Origin: VFKU01 sp964620045 | Lineage (GTDB): Bacteria > Hydrogenedentota > Hydrogenedentia > Hydrogenedentales > GCA-2746185 | Length of the DNA stretch: 64,000 bases | Reading direction: 5' to 3' | Assembly: GCA_964620045.1 (NCBI GenBank) | Contig: CAZUJL010000014.1 | Coordinates: 1 to 64,000 of the forward strand | Shown here: piece by piece, positions 8,354 to 17,653 of the stretch | How positions within the stretch are numbered: the stretch's first letter is position 1 | Layout: the number at the start of each line of letters is the position of its first letter | The notes under the pieces: model-generated | The model's input: the letters and a program-made list of their open reading frames with translations, nothing else | Database searches by the model: none | Told to the model about the DNA's origin: nothing | Made by a program: the position numbers and the translations under genes

Positions 8354-8412
8354 ATGATGTTCAGTCGCTTCCAAATTTTTCAAAGTATATAATTTCGCGG
8401 CGGAAACAGCGT

Positions 8413-10791
8413 ATGCGGAATTTTACTCTCAGAAGCCGGGCGATATGTGGATGGGCCGCGCTATCGTTGGCCCTCGCGGTTTTCCCGGCCCACGCTGCCG
8501 ATTCCATTTCCTTCAACCGCGATATTCGGCCGATTTTTTCCGACACCTGTTTCAAGTGTCACGGGCCTGATGCGAACGCGCGCAAGGGCAAGCTGCGGCT
8601 CGACACGCCCGAAGGCGCGTTTGAGAACCGCGGCGGGTATTTCGCCATCGATCCCGGCAATGCGGAGGAGAGCGAGGCCGTTATCCGTATCTACACGACG
8701 GATATGGAAGACCACATGCCGCCGCCGGATTCGGGCAAGTCGTTGACGGAGGCGCAGAAGGCGCTCATCAAGCAATGGGTCGACGAAGGCGCGAAGTATG
8801 AGCCGCACTGGGCCTACATCGCGCCGGCACAAGAAAAACTTCCGGCGAAGAAGAAAGAAACGCCGAATCCCATCGACGCCTTTGTTCAGGCGCGGCTGAA
8901 GCAGGAGGGACTCGAAGCCGCGCCCGAGGCTGATCCCGCGCGTCTGCTGCGGCGCTTGAGTTTCGATCTCACCGGCTTGCCGCCCTCGCCCGAGGATGTG
9001 GATGCCTTTCAGAAAGCACACAAAAAGAAGCGCTACGAAGATGCCGTTGATCGGTTGCTTGCCTCGCCGCACTACGGCGAACGCATGGCGGAGGAATGGC
9101 TCGACGTTGTTCGGTACGCCGACACGACGGGCTACCATTCCGACGATTACCGCGACATGTCGCCGTACCGCGACTATGTCATCACGTCGTACAACGACAA
9201 CAAGCCCTTCGACCTATTCACGATCGAGCAACTCGCCGGCGATCTGTTGCCGAATCCGACCACCGAGCAGATTATCGCCTCCGGTTACAACCGCCTGAAC
9301 CAGATCACCTCCGAAGGCGGCGCGCAGCCGAAGGAATATCTCGCGAAGTATATGGCCGATCGCGTGCGCAATCTCGGTTCCGTGTGGATGGGCGCGACGC
9401 TGGGCTGCGCGGAGTGCCACGATCACAAGTTCGATCCCTTCACGACGAAAAATTTTTATGAACTGGGCTCGTTCTTTGCCGATATTCAAGAACCCGGAAA
9501 ATACGATCACGGCGGCGACGGCTATGCGCCGGTGATTTATTTCCCGACGCAGGAGCAGGACGAAGCGCTCGCGAAGCTGGAAGCCGACAAGGCCGAGGCC
9601 GGGAAGCTTCCGCAGGAAACAGACGACGAGAAAAAGGCGCGCAGGGACGCGATTCGCAAGGTGGACGGCGACATCCGCACGTTGCGCGAGGCGACGCTGT
9701 CCACGCTGGTGACGAAAACAGTCGCGCCGCGCGAAATCCGCGTGCTACCGCGTGGGAATTGGCTGGATCAGACCGGCGACGTCGTGTCACCCGCCACGCC
9801 GGCCTTCTTGCCCACCCTGCACACGGAGGGCGGGCGCGCCACACGCCTCGATCTCGCCGAGTGGCTCGTGCGCGGAGACAACCCGCTCACGGCGCGCACG
9901 GTGGTGAATCGCCTGTGGGCGCAATTTTTCGGCAAGGGCCTCGCGCCGGTGTTGGACGACCTCGGTCACCAAAGCCGCGCGCCGAGCCATCCGGAATTGC
10001 TCGACTGGCTCGCCGTCGAATTCGTCAGCAGCGGATGGGACGTTAAATATATCGTGCGGCTGATTGTGACGTCGGAGACCTATCGCCAATCCACGCAACG
10101 CAGCGCCGCGGCGATCGAACACGATCCGGGCAACGCGCTGTTCGCCGGGCAGAACGCGCGCCGGCTTCCGGCGGAAATGGTGCGCGACAACGCGCTGTCC
10201 GTCGCGGGGCTGCTGAATCTCGACATGGGCGGGCGCAGCGCGAAGCCATACCAGCCCGAGGGCTATTACAAAGACACCTACCTCAGTGTCGGCAAGCCGC
10301 ACATTTACACGGCCGACACGGGCGGGCAGCAGTATCGCCGCGGCGTCTATACCTTTTGGAAGCGCACGTTCCCGCATCCGATGCTGCTCGCGTTCGACGC
10401 GCCCACGCGCGAGGAATGCACGGCGGAGCGGGTGGTTTCGAACACGCCGCAACAGGCGCTGACGCTGCTGAACGATCCGAGCTACGTCGAATCGGCGAAT
10501 GCCTTTGCCGCGCGAATTCTGGCCGAGGGTGGAAAAACCACGGAGGCGCGGGTGCGATTCGCGACCAAGCGCGCGCTGTCCCGCATGCCGACGAAGGACG
10601 AAGTGGAGATTCTCAGCGGGCTGTATGCGCGCCAGCAGGAGTCCTACGCCGCCGCGCCACAGGAGGCGCAGACTCTGCTCGCCGTCGGCCAGTGGCGCGC
10701 GCCGGAGGGCGCCGATCCGATCGAACTCGCCGCGTGGACGCAGGTTGCCCGCGTGTTGCTGAACACGCAAGAAACCATTACCCGGTACTGA
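8413..10791 (+). CDS. PSCyt1/DUF1549/DUF1553 secreted planctomycete-type cytochrome protein
   Basis: From the ATG at 8413 the product is 792 residues with a Sec signal peptide (A-A-L-S-L-A-L-A-V-F-P-A-H-A-A). A haem-binding-like C-F-K-C-H motif follows with the PSCyt1 context (F-N-R-D-I-R-P-I-F-S-D-T-C-F-K-C-H-G-P). Next come the DUF1549 (PSCyt2) domain around residues 150-360 and the DUF1553 (PSD1) domain in the C-terminal half (R-T-V-V-N-R-L-W-A-Q-F-F-G-K-G-L). These large exported proteins are paralogous in planctomycetes and relatives. They are proposed to act on polysaccharides or as c-type electron carriers, with no assigned reaction. The neighbouring DUF1501 gene, two bases downstream, is their constant partner, and the pair is an operon here. 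Confidence 0.9.
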   Translation: MRNFTLRSRAICGWAALSLALAVFPAHAADSISFNRDIRPIFSDTCFKCHGPDANARKGKLRLDTPEGAFENRGGYFAIDPGNAEESEAVIRIYTTDMEDHMPPPDSGKSLTEAQKALIKQWVDEGAKYEPHWAYIAPAQEKLPAKKKETPNPIDAFVQARLKQEGLEAAPEADPARLLRRLSFDLTGLPPSPEDVDAFQKAHKKKRYEDAVDRLLASPHYGERMAEEWLDVVRYADTTGYHSDDYRDMSPYRDYVITSYNDNKPFDLFTIEQLAGDLLPNPTTEQIIASGYNRLNQITSEGGAQPKEYLAKYMADRVRNLGSVWMGATLGCAECHDHKFDPFTTKNFYELGSFFADIQEPGKYDHGGDGYAPVIYFPTQEQDEALAKLEADKAEAGKLPQETDDEKKARRDAIRKVDGDIRTLREATLSTLVTKTVAPREIRVLPRGNWLDQTGDVVSPATPAFLPTLHTEGGRATRLDLAEWLVRGDNPLTARTVVNRLWAQFFGKGLAPVLDDLGHQSRAPSHPELLDWLAVEFVSSGWDVKYIVRLIVTSETYRQSTQRSAAAIEHDPGNALFAGQNARRLPAEMVRDNALSVAGLLNLDMGGRSAKPYQPEGYYKDTYLSVGKPHIYTADTGGQQYRRGVYTFWKRTFPHPMLLAFDAPTREECTAERVVSNTPQQALTLLNDPSYVESANAFAARILAEGGKTTEARVRFATKRALSRMPTKDEVEILSGLYARQQESYAAAPQEAQTLLAVGQWRAPEGADPIELAAWTQVARVLLNTQETITRY

Positions 10792-10793
10792 CG

Positions 10794-12224
10794 ATGCATC
10801 CTTACGATCAATACCAACTTGAGCTTACCCGCCGGCAATTTTTCGCGCGGTCCGCGCGCGGCATCGGCGGACTCGCGTTGGCGTCGATGCTGAACCCGGT
10901 CGCGCGCGCCGCGGAACTGGCCGCGCCGGAGCATTGGGGCGGGGTCGTGCAGCCGTTGCATTTCCCCGCGCGCGCCAAGCGCGTGATTCATTTGTACATG
11001 GCGGGCGGGCCGTCGCATTTGGAATTGTTCGACTACAAACCCGAACTGGAACGTCTGAACGGCGAGGCCATGCCGGAGTCGTTCACGAAGGGCCAGCCGA
11101 TCGCGCAATTGCAAGATCAGGTGCTCAAGTGCATGCGCCCGCAGTTCACGTTTGCCAAGCACGGCGCATCGGGCCAGGAAATCAGCGACGCGCTGCCGAA
11201 TATCAGCACCATCGCCGACGACATCTGCATCATCCGGTCGATGCAGACCGAGCAGATCAACCACGATCCGGCGCACACATTCATGAACACAGGTACGTCG
11301 ATTTCTGGGCGGCCGAGCATGGGCTCGTGGCTCACGTACGGCCTCGGCAGCGAGAACGACGACCTGCCCGGTTTCATCGTGCTCACCTCGCGCGGCGGGG
11401 GGCAGATGCAGCCCATCGCGGCGCGCCAGTGGCACAGCGGCTTCCTGCCCAGCCGTTTCCAGGGCGTGAAGTTCGAGTCTTCCGGCGATCCCGTGCCGTA
11501 TCTGGGCCGGCCCGCGGGCGTGAGCGCGACGCAACAGCGCGACGTGATCGACACCGTGCGCGCGATGAACGAACAACTCGGCGAAAGCATCCACGATCCC
11601 GAGATCGAGACGCGCATCAGCCAGTACGAAATGGCGTTCCGCATGCAGACCAGCGTGCCGGAACTCATCGATTTCTCCGCCGAGCCGCAGAGTGTGCGCG
11701 ATCTATACGGCGTGAACGCGGCGGACGGCAGCTTCGCGGCGAATTGCCTGCTTGCGCGGCGCCTTGCGGAGCGCGGCGTGCGCTTCATCCAGCTTTATCA
11801 CCGCGACTGGGACCACCACGAGCGCATCGTGTCGGGCATCAAGGAGACGGCGGGCCATGTCGACCGCGGGTCCGCGGCGCTGATCATGGATCTCAAGCAA
11901 CGCGGCATGCTCGACGATACGCTGGTCATCTGGGGCGGCGAATTCGGCCGCACGCCGATGGCGCAGGGCGACGGCCGCGATCATCATATTCGCGGGTTCT
12001 CGATTTGGATGGCGGGCGGCGGCATTAAGCCGGGCATTACCTACGGCGCCACGGATGAACTCGGCTATGCGGCCGCGGTTGATCCCGTGCACGTGCACGA
12101 TTTCCACGCGACGATGCTCTATTTGTTGGGAATAGATCACGAAAGACTTACGTATCGTTTTCAAGGCCGCGACTTCCGTCTGACGGATGTACACGGCAAG
12201 GTGGTTAAAGGCATTCTCGCCTGA
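10794..12224 (+). CDS. DUF1501 Tat-exported protein
   Basis: From the ATG at 10794 the protein is 476 residues. The N-terminus has T-R-R-Q-F-F-A-R-S-A-R-G-I-G-G-L-A-L-A, a twin-arginine signal, so export is as a folded protein. M-A-G-G-P-S-H-L-E-L-F-D near residue 70, D-N-T/D-P-A-H-T-F-M-N and G-G-E-F-G-R-T-P near the C-terminus are DUF1501 features and resemble the metal-binding sites of the alkaline phosphatase/sulfatase superfamily, to which the family is related. It follows the PSCyt1/DUF1553 gene after two bases. The function is unknown, though the constant pairing suggests one extracytoplasmic complex or pathway. Confidence 0.9.
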   Translation: MHPYDQYQLELTRRQFFARSARGIGGLALASMLNPVARAAELAAPEHWGGVVQPLHFPARAKRVIHLYMAGGPSHLELFDYKPELERLNGEAMPESFTKGQPIAQLQDQVLKCMRPQFTFAKHGASGQEISDALPNISTIADDICIIRSMQTEQINHDPAHTFMNTGTSISGRPSMGSWLTYGLGSENDDLPGFIVLTSRGGGQMQPIAARQWHSGFLPSRFQGVKFESSGDPVPYLGRPAGVSATQQRDVIDTVRAMNEQLGESIHDPEIETRISQYEMAFRMQTSVPELIDFSAEPQSVRDLYGVNAADGSFAANCLLARRLAERGVRFIQLYHRDWDHHERIVSGIKETAGHVDRGSAALIMDLKQRGMLDDTLVIWGGEFGRTPMAQGDGRDHHIRGFSIWMAGGGIKPGITYGATDELGYAAAVDPVHVHDFHATMLYLLGIDHERLTYRFQGRDFRLTDVHGKVVKGILA

Positions 12225-12280
12225 ACGGAACAGCGGTGGCGTCCGGCAATTGAGTACGGCCGGTAGTTGGGGAATCATTC

Positions 12281-13141
12281 ATGCAATTTCGCAGGTCCGG
12301 AAACTATGGCGGGGGATACCGGCGCCGGCGCGCGCCGTTGAACACCCGGGTCATCATGGCGCTGCTCATCGGCGGGATTGCCGTGTTCAGTTATTTCATG
12401 CGCTCGGACACGAACCCGATCACGGGCGAGAGCCAGCGCGTTGCGCTAAACACCGAGCAGGAGATCGCGCTGGGTCTGCAGGCAACGCCCGAGATGATGG
12501 CGCAATTCGGCGGGGAGCATCCCGATCAGCGCGCGCAGGACATGGTCGATGCCGTCGGCGAGGAACTGCTCGCCGCGCTCGACAAGGACCTGACGGCGCA
12601 GGGCCGTTCCAATCCGTATCCCTTCGAGTTTCACTTGCTGGCCGACGATAAAACCATCAACGCCTTCGCCTTGCCCGGCGGGCAGGTGTTCATCACGGCG
12701 GCGCTATTTGGAAAATTCGGGTCACCAGCCGAGTTGGCCGGTGTGCTCGGCCACGAAATTGGCCACGTGCTCTCGCGGCATAGCGCGCAGCAGATGGCCA
12801 AGCAGGAACTCACGCAAGGCCTCGCCGGTGCGGCCGGCGTCGCGGCGGGGGACTACGACTCCGCGCGCATGGCGCAGATGGTGGCTGGGCTCGTGAACAT
12901 GAAATTCGGCCGCGACGACGAGCTCGAATCCGACAAGTGGGGAGTCAAATTAATGGGCTCCGCCGGTTACGATCCCCGCGCGATGATCGACGTGATGAAA
13001 ATTCTCGACGAGTCCAGCGGGCCGGGTGGCCCGCCGGAATTTTTGAGCACACATCCGAAGCCCGCGAACCGCGTGCAATACATCGAAGGCGTGATCGCCG
13101 AGATCTATCCAAACGGCGTGCCGGACGGCCTGCGGCGTTAG
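12281..13141 (+). CDS. M48 family zinc metallopeptidase, membrane-anchored
   Basis: The 286-residue protein has one N-terminal transmembrane helix (R-V-I-M-A-L-L-I-G-G-I-A-V-F-S-Y-F) and the zincin motif H-E-I-G-H (histidines 158 and 162) followed by S-R-H-S, and a downstream E-L-E-S-D helix supplying the third ligand. The segment N-A-F-A-L-P-G-G-Q-V-F-I-T before the active site is typical of M48B/C peptidases of the BepA/LoiP kind, which degrade misfolded outer-membrane or envelope proteins. GGGGAATC precedes the ATG. Its stop overlaps by four bases the 3' end of the opposing hydrolase gene. Confidence 0.9.
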   Translation: MQFRRSGNYGGGYRRRRAPLNTRVIMALLIGGIAVFSYFMRSDTNPITGESQRVALNTEQEIALGLQATPEMMAQFGGEHPDQRAQDMVDAVGEELLAALDKDLTAQGRSNPYPFEFHLLADDKTINAFALPGGQVFITAALFGKFGSPAELAGVLGHEIGHVLSRHSAQQMAKQELTQGLAGAAGVAAGDYDSARMAQMVAGLVNMKFGRDDELESDKWGVKLMGSAGYDPRAMIDVMKILDESSGPGGPPEFLSTHPKPANRVQYIEGVIAEIYPNGVPDGLRR

Positions 13142-14331
13142 TGCTTCGTCAGGTAGTCCCCGATCGCGCGGAAGGCGGCCACCGTTTCCATGTCGCGCGT
13201 GTCGAAGCCGGGGTCGACGCTGTTTTTCACGATGATCAGTTTCTTGCTGGGGTTCACGTACAGATATTGCCCCCAGACGCCGATGCCGGTGAACTCACCT
13301 TCGTTACCCGCGGGCACCCACCACTGATACTGATAGCCGATGTCCCAGCCTTTCCAGTAGTAGTCCGGCAGCTTTAGATAGTCCGCGCCCGGCGTGAGCG
13401 ATTCCTTCACCCAGGCCGCTGGCACAACCTGCTTGCCGTTCCAGTTGCCGCCGTTCATATACAACCGCCCGAACTTCGCATAGTCGCGCGCGGTGACGTT
13501 CAGTCCCATGAAGGTCAGCACGTTGCCGTGGTTGTCCTTGCCCCAGACCGCGTCGGACTCCATGCCCAGCGGCGCCCAGATGCGCTCTTCGAGATACTGC
13601 GCCGGCGATTTCTTGGTCACGGCTTCGATGAGGAATCCCAGAATATTCGTGTCGATGCTCGCGTAATTGAACGACTGGCCCGAGGGCTTTTCCGATACCA
13701 GCGCTTTTGCGTAGTCCTTGACCGACTTGCCCATGCTGACACCGGCCACCATCGTCATGATGTCCGAGGTCTGGTCTTCGTACTTCTCGCTGAATTTGAT
13801 GCCCGACGACATCTGCAGGATGTGTTTAATCGGCACACCGTCGTAGCCCGAGCCTTTCAGAAACTCGACGTACTTCGTGATCGGATCGTCGATGCTGTCA
13901 ATCAGACCATCGCCCACCGCGATGCCGACCAGCGCCGAGGTGTATGACTTCGCCACCGACATCGACGTCGCCCTGGAATCCTTCGTGTTGCCGAGGAAGT
14001 ACCGTTCAAACACGATGGTGTCGTCCTGAATCACCAGGAAGTTGGTTGTAATGGTTTCCGCGAGCCAAGCGTCCAGCGCGCGCGTTTTGCCGTTGTAGTC
14101 AAACGACACCGGCAAGTCGATGGGCTTCTCCTTGAAGAGGAAGGGATCGCCGGAGCGATGCACCACGGCCACGGGGAAGATCGTGTCCCAAGACCGGAAG
14201 GCCTCGATGCGATAAGGCTCCTCCAGCGCGACGGCCATTTTGGCCGCATCGATCGTGGTGCGGTTCTGGGCAGACGCTACAGTCGAAAAAAACACCATGC
14301 CGACAATAGTGAGTAAAACTTTACGGCGCAT
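13138..14331 (-). CDS. Secreted serine hydrolase of the beta-lactamase/DD-peptidase fold
   Basis: The 397-residue protein starts with a Sec signal (M-R-R-K-V-L-L-T-I-V-G-M-V-F-F-S-T-V-A-S-A) and has the catalytic S-x-x-K motif S-V-A-K (serine 125, lysine 128) in a class C-like context. A F-N-Y-A-S segment is at the place of the second catalytic Tyr motif. Relatives include class C beta-lactamases, esterases and 6-aminohexanoate-dimer hydrolases, so the substrate cannot be set from sequence. AGGAG lies eight bases before the ATG. It is divergent from a LysR regulator with a 9-bp inverted repeat between them, so LysR control is likely. Confidence 0.85.
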   Translation of the reverse strand: MRRKVLLTIVGMVFFSTVASAQNRTTIDAAKMAVALEEPYRIEAFRSWDTIFPVAVVHRSGDPFLFKEKPIDLPVSFDYNGKTRALDAWLAETITTNFLVIQDDTIVFERYFLGNTKDSRATSMSVAKSYTSALVGIAVGDGLIDSIDDPITKYVEFLKGSGYDGVPIKHILQMSSGIKFSEKYEDQTSDIMTMVAGVSMGKSVKDYAKALVSEKPSGQSFNYASIDTNILGFLIEAVTKKSPAQYLEERIWAPLGMESDAVWGKDNHGNVLTFMGLNVTARDYAKFGRLYMNGGNWNGKQVVPAAWVKESLTPGADYLKLPDYYWKGWDIGYQYQWWVPAGNEGEFTGIGVWGQYLYVNPSKKLIIVKNSVDPGFDTRDMETVAAFRAIGDYLTKH

Positions 14332-14348
14332 GCAGTGACTCCTGGTTG

Positions 14349-14384
14349 ATTCCTAAAACTTATACCGGCATCGACTTTAGGAAT
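14349..14384. promoter_or_regulatory. Inverted repeat between hydrolase and LysR genes
   Basis: ATTCCTAAA (14349-14357) and TTTAGGAAT (14376-14384) are exact reverse complements, 18 bases apart, within the 113-base divergent intergenic region. LysR-type regulators bind interrupted dyads in such places. The dyad is seen; the regulator binding it is inferred. Confidence 0.5.
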
Positions 14385-14444
14385 GGGAATATCTGGCGTT
14401 ACTAGGTTGAAAGTATCATATCGCGGTTCGTACCATCTCGCTCC

Positions 14445-15359
14445 ATGAGTGCATCGTTTCAGGATTTGCGGTACTTTCGGGCAATCGTGACCCACGGTTC
14501 TCTTCGCGGCGCAGGGGAGGCCATCGGGGTAAGTCAGCCGGCCCTCTCCAAATGTCTGCGCCGCCTCGAATCGGCATACGGTCATCCGCTGATTCGCTTT
14601 TCCGAGGGCGAGGCCGTCATTACCGACGCCGGCCGGCTGGTCTTGCAGAAAACAGACGACATCCTGTTTCAGGTGGATGATCTGTCGCGCCAGATCGCGT
14701 CGATGGATGGTCACGGCGCGGAACTGCGCTTCGGGGCGGGGCCGTTCAATGCCGAGGCCGGGTGCAAGCATGCGCTGGCGCGATACATGACGCGCGTCAA
14801 GACTGCCCGGGTGTCCATGGTGATCGCGCCGTGGGATCGGCTGCTGACGCTGCTGCGCGAGGAGCATCTTCAGTTTTACGTCGCTGAAGTGGGCGATGCG
14901 ATCCTGGATGCGCACGTTGATGTTCGCCCGATTCCAACAAAGGCGTTTCGCTGGATTTGCCGGGCGGGTCATCCGCTGGCGAGGGCGAAGCAGGCCGACG
15001 CCGCCGCGCTCACCCAGTGGCCCATCGCCGGACCCGCCTTGCCCACGCGCTTTTTCAAATGGCTCACGGACATGAAACGTTCTGGTGCCCATGCGCAACA
15101 GATCGCACCGGACACGCCATTGTCGGTAACCTGCGACAATTGGTCGATCCTGAAGCATGTGATTCGGAATTCAGACAGCATCGGCCTGGCGACGGAACAT
15201 TCGATCCGCGCCGAACTGGCCCGTGGCGACCTCGCCATCATTGATTCCGTGGTGGAAGTGCCCATGGGTCAGAACGGGGTCGTTTCACGCCGCGGCGTGG
15301 AGTTATCCGCCGAGGCGCAGGCGTTGCTCGAACTCGTTGTCGAAGAACTCAAGAACTAG
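14445..15359 (+). CDS. LysR family transcriptional regulator
   Basis: The 304-residue protein has an N-terminal winged helix-turn-helix (L-R-Y-F-R-A-I-V-T-H-G-S-L-R-G-A-G-E-A-I-G-V-S at about 8-30, then Q-P-A-L-S-K-C-L-R-R-L-E) and a substrate-binding domain from about residue 95. The length is normal for LysR. It is divergent from the secreted serine hydrolase gene, which is therefore its likely target. The ligand is unknown. No strong Shine-Dalgarno sequence precedes the ATG at 14445. Confidence 0.9.
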   Translation: MSASFQDLRYFRAIVTHGSLRGAGEAIGVSQPALSKCLRRLESAYGHPLIRFSEGEAVITDAGRLVLQKTDDILFQVDDLSRQIASMDGHGAELRFGAGPFNAEAGCKHALARYMTRVKTARVSMVIAPWDRLLTLLREEHLQFYVAEVGDAILDAHVDVRPIPTKAFRWICRAGHPLARAKQADAAALTQWPIAGPALPTRFFKWLTDMKRSGAHAQQIAPDTPLSVTCDNWSILKHVIRNSDSIGLATEHSIRAELARGDLAIIDSVVEVPMGQNGVVSRRGVELSAEAQALLELVVEELKN

Positions 15360-15489
15360 CTCCATTCTGATTCCGCCGCGCGCCCGCACGCCGCAGCCTG
15401 TCAGCCTTGATTGCCGCCGCGCGGTCGCCTAAGCTGGCAGGCGTATCTGGACTTAACCGCGCGGGGCGCGCGATGGGCGGAGGTGGGTG

Positions 15490-16779
15490 ATGGCGAGCAG
15501 GCTAACGCGGCGACAATTCGTAGGGACGGCTCTGGCGGCGACGGTGGGGCCGATGATTTTGCCGAGCGGTGTGCTGGCGAAACCCGGCCGCCCCGGGCCG
15601 AACGAGCGCCTCGTGATCGGCCACATCGGCGTAGGCGGGATGGGCACCGGACACCTGAATTTCGTGCAAGGCCACAACAGCTTTGAGTCCGGCGCGCTGT
15701 GCGACGTGGACACCGAGCACCTGGCCAAGGCCAAAGGCATCGTCGGGCGCGACGTTCCGACGTACTCCGACTACCGCAAACTGCTCGAACAAAAAGATCT
15801 CGATGCCGTGATTATTGCCGCGCCGGACCATTGGCACGGACTGATGACGATTCATGCGTGCCAGGCCGACAAGCATGTGTACTGCGAGAAGCCGCTGAGC
15901 CTCACCATCCACGAAGGCAATGCGATGAAAGAAGCGGCCAAGCGCTCCGGCAGCGTCGTGCAGGTGGGCTCGCAGGCGCGCAGCACCGACGGCGGCCGCC
16001 AGACCTGGAACTGGGTCAACAACGGCAAAATCGGAAACGTGAACAAGGTCGTCTGCTGGCACGTCGATAATCCGACCGGCGGCGACTGGACGAAGAATGG
16101 GCCGTCGCCCGCGAATCTCGACTGGAACATGTGGCTTGGGCCGGCGGCGTGGGTGCCCTATAACCCCGATCGCGTGCACTTCAATTTCCGCTGGTTCCTC
16201 GATTTCGGCGGCGGACAGATCCGCGATCGCGGCGCGCACGTGTTCAACCTGGCCTCGTGGGTGCTCGGACTCGACGATCGCGATCCGGTGCGCATTTCGG
16301 CCACGGGTACGCCGCCGCCCAGCGGCATGTACAACTGCCCGCAAAACTTTGAAGTGATCGTCGAATACAAAAATCCCGATCTGCAGCTCATCTGGCGCCA
16401 GCCGGGCGAGAAGGCGGCCGATCACGACTTCGGCGCGACCTACCACGGCGACAAGGGCACGCTCGTCGTGCGCGGCGGCGACGGCGGTACTTTTGTGGAC
16501 GATCCGGCGGTGAAAAACTTCGTGCCGGGTGCGGGCGAGAAGAGCTGCGAAGTCAGCACGGGTCAGCACCAGAACTGGCTCGAAGCCATCATGACCGGCA
16601 AGCGGCCGATCATGCACATCGAGGCCGCGCACCGCATCGCGACGAACTGCATCCTGGCAAATATCTCGTACCGCATCGGCCGGCCGATCGAGTGGGACGG
16701 CAAGAAGCAGCAGATCATCGGCGACGATGCCGCCAATCTGATGCTCGGGAATGCGGGCCGCGGCGAGTTCCACCTGTAG
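15490..16779 (+). CDS. Gfo/Idh/MocA family oxidoreductase, Tat-exported
   Basis: From the ATG at 15490 (GGAGG ten bases upstream) the protein is 429 residues. The N-terminus T-R-R-Q-F-V-G-T-A-L-A-A-T-V-G is a twin-arginine signal. A Rossmann fold follows (I-G-H-I-G-V-G-G-M-G-T-G), then A-A-P-D-H-W-H and the family signature C-E-K-P-L-S-L with the catalytic Lys. The C-terminal alpha/beta domain has R-W-F-L-D-F-G-G-G-Q. These periplasmic NAD(P)-type enzymes oxidise or reduce sugars or inositols and may carry their cofactor through Tat. Seven bases downstream is an SDR gene on the same strand. The substrate is unknown. Confidence 0.9.
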   Translation: MASRLTRRQFVGTALAATVGPMILPSGVLAKPGRPGPNERLVIGHIGVGGMGTGHLNFVQGHNSFESGALCDVDTEHLAKAKGIVGRDVPTYSDYRKLLEQKDLDAVIIAAPDHWHGLMTIHACQADKHVYCEKPLSLTIHEGNAMKEAAKRSGSVVQVGSQARSTDGGRQTWNWVNNGKIGNVNKVVCWHVDNPTGGDWTKNGPSPANLDWNMWLGPAAWVPYNPDRVHFNFRWFLDFGGGQIRDRGAHVFNLASWVLGLDDRDPVRISATGTPPPSGMYNCPQNFEVIVEYKNPDLQLIWRQPGEKAADHDFGATYHGDKGTLVVRGGDGGTFVDDPAVKNFVPGAGEKSCEVSTGQHQNWLEAIMTGKRPIMHIEAAHRIATNCILANISYRIGRPIEWDGKKQQIIGDDAANLMLGNAGRGEFHL

Positions 16780-16786
16780 GCCGCAC

Positions 16787-17623
16787 GTGCGGACGATTGT
16801 CGTAACGGGCGCCAACGCCGGCATTGGCGAGGCGGTGGCGCAACAACTCGCGCAGCAGGGGCATCACGTCGTGGCGGTGTGTCGCGACGAAGAGAAGGGC
16901 AAAGCGGCCGTCGCCGAGATTCGCGCGGCGGCCGGGCCTAACGCGCGCGTCGATCTCGTGAAGGGTGATTTGTCGACGGTGGCCGGCGTGCGCGAACTCG
17001 GCGTGCGGCTGCTTGCGCAGTATCACGCGATTCACGTGCTCGTGAACAACGCGGGCGTGTGGATGGCCAAGCGCACGCTGAACAGCGACGGCATCGAAAT
17101 GACCTTCATGGTGAATCATCTCGCGCCGTTCCTGCTGAGCAACCTGTTGCTGGAGCGCATGAAGGCCTCCGCACCGGCCCGCATCGTGAATGTGAACGCG
17201 GGCCTCTATGCGATGGGTCAGGCCGATCTCGACAAACTCCCCGACGGCAAGAATTTCAAGCAGTTCAAGACCTATATGCACTCGAAACTGTGCAATGTGT
17301 ACTGCACGACCGCGCTTGCGGAAAAATTGGTTGGCACTGGCGTCACTGTTACTGCGCTGCATCCCGGCGTCATTAATACCAACCTCGGCAACGTCGGCGG
17401 GTTGACGGGCCTGCTGCTCAAGGTGATCAAGCGATCCTGGAAAACACCCGACGATGGCGCCAAGCCCGTCGTGCGCCTCGCGGTCGACGGCGATGTCGAG
17501 GGCGTTTCCGGAAAATACTTTGATGAAATGAAGGAAGTTCCGCTCGCGGAGAATGCGAAAGATTCTGAACTCTCAAAGCGCTTGTGGGACTTGAGCGCGA
17601 AATTGTGCGGAATTGAAACCTGA
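16787..17623 (+). CDS. Short-chain dehydrogenase/reductase with altered catalytic serine site
   Basis: The GTG at 16787 gives 278 residues that start at the first strand (V-R-T-I-V-V-T-G-A-N-A-G-I-G). An upstream in-frame ATG at 16751 would overlap the previous gene. The cofactor motif T-G-x-x-x-G-I-G, the V-N-N-A-G motif and the Y-x-x-S-K motif (tyrosine 163, lysine 167) are present, with an arrangement like retinol dehydrogenase-type SDRs. In that group the strand before the active site reads V-N-V-S-S; here it is V-N-V-N-A (137-138), so the usual catalytic Ser is missing. It may be inactive, or may use another residue. The substrate is unknown. AGG lies six bases before the GTG. Confidence 0.85.
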   Translation: MRTIVVTGANAGIGEAVAQQLAQQGHHVVAVCRDEEKGKAAVAEIRAAAGPNARVDLVKGDLSTVAGVRELGVRLLAQYHAIHVLVNNAGVWMAKRTLNSDGIEMTFMVNHLAPFLLSNLLLERMKASAPARIVNVNAGLYAMGQADLDKLPDGKNFKQFKTYMHSKLCNVYCTTALAEKLVGTGVTVTALHPGVINTNLGNVGGLTGLLLKVIKRSWKTPDDGAKPVVRLAVDGDVEGVSGKYFDEMKEVPLAENAKDSELSKRLWDLSAKLCGIET

Positions 17624-17653
17624 TTTCGTATAAAACATGGAAAGGATTTGACC

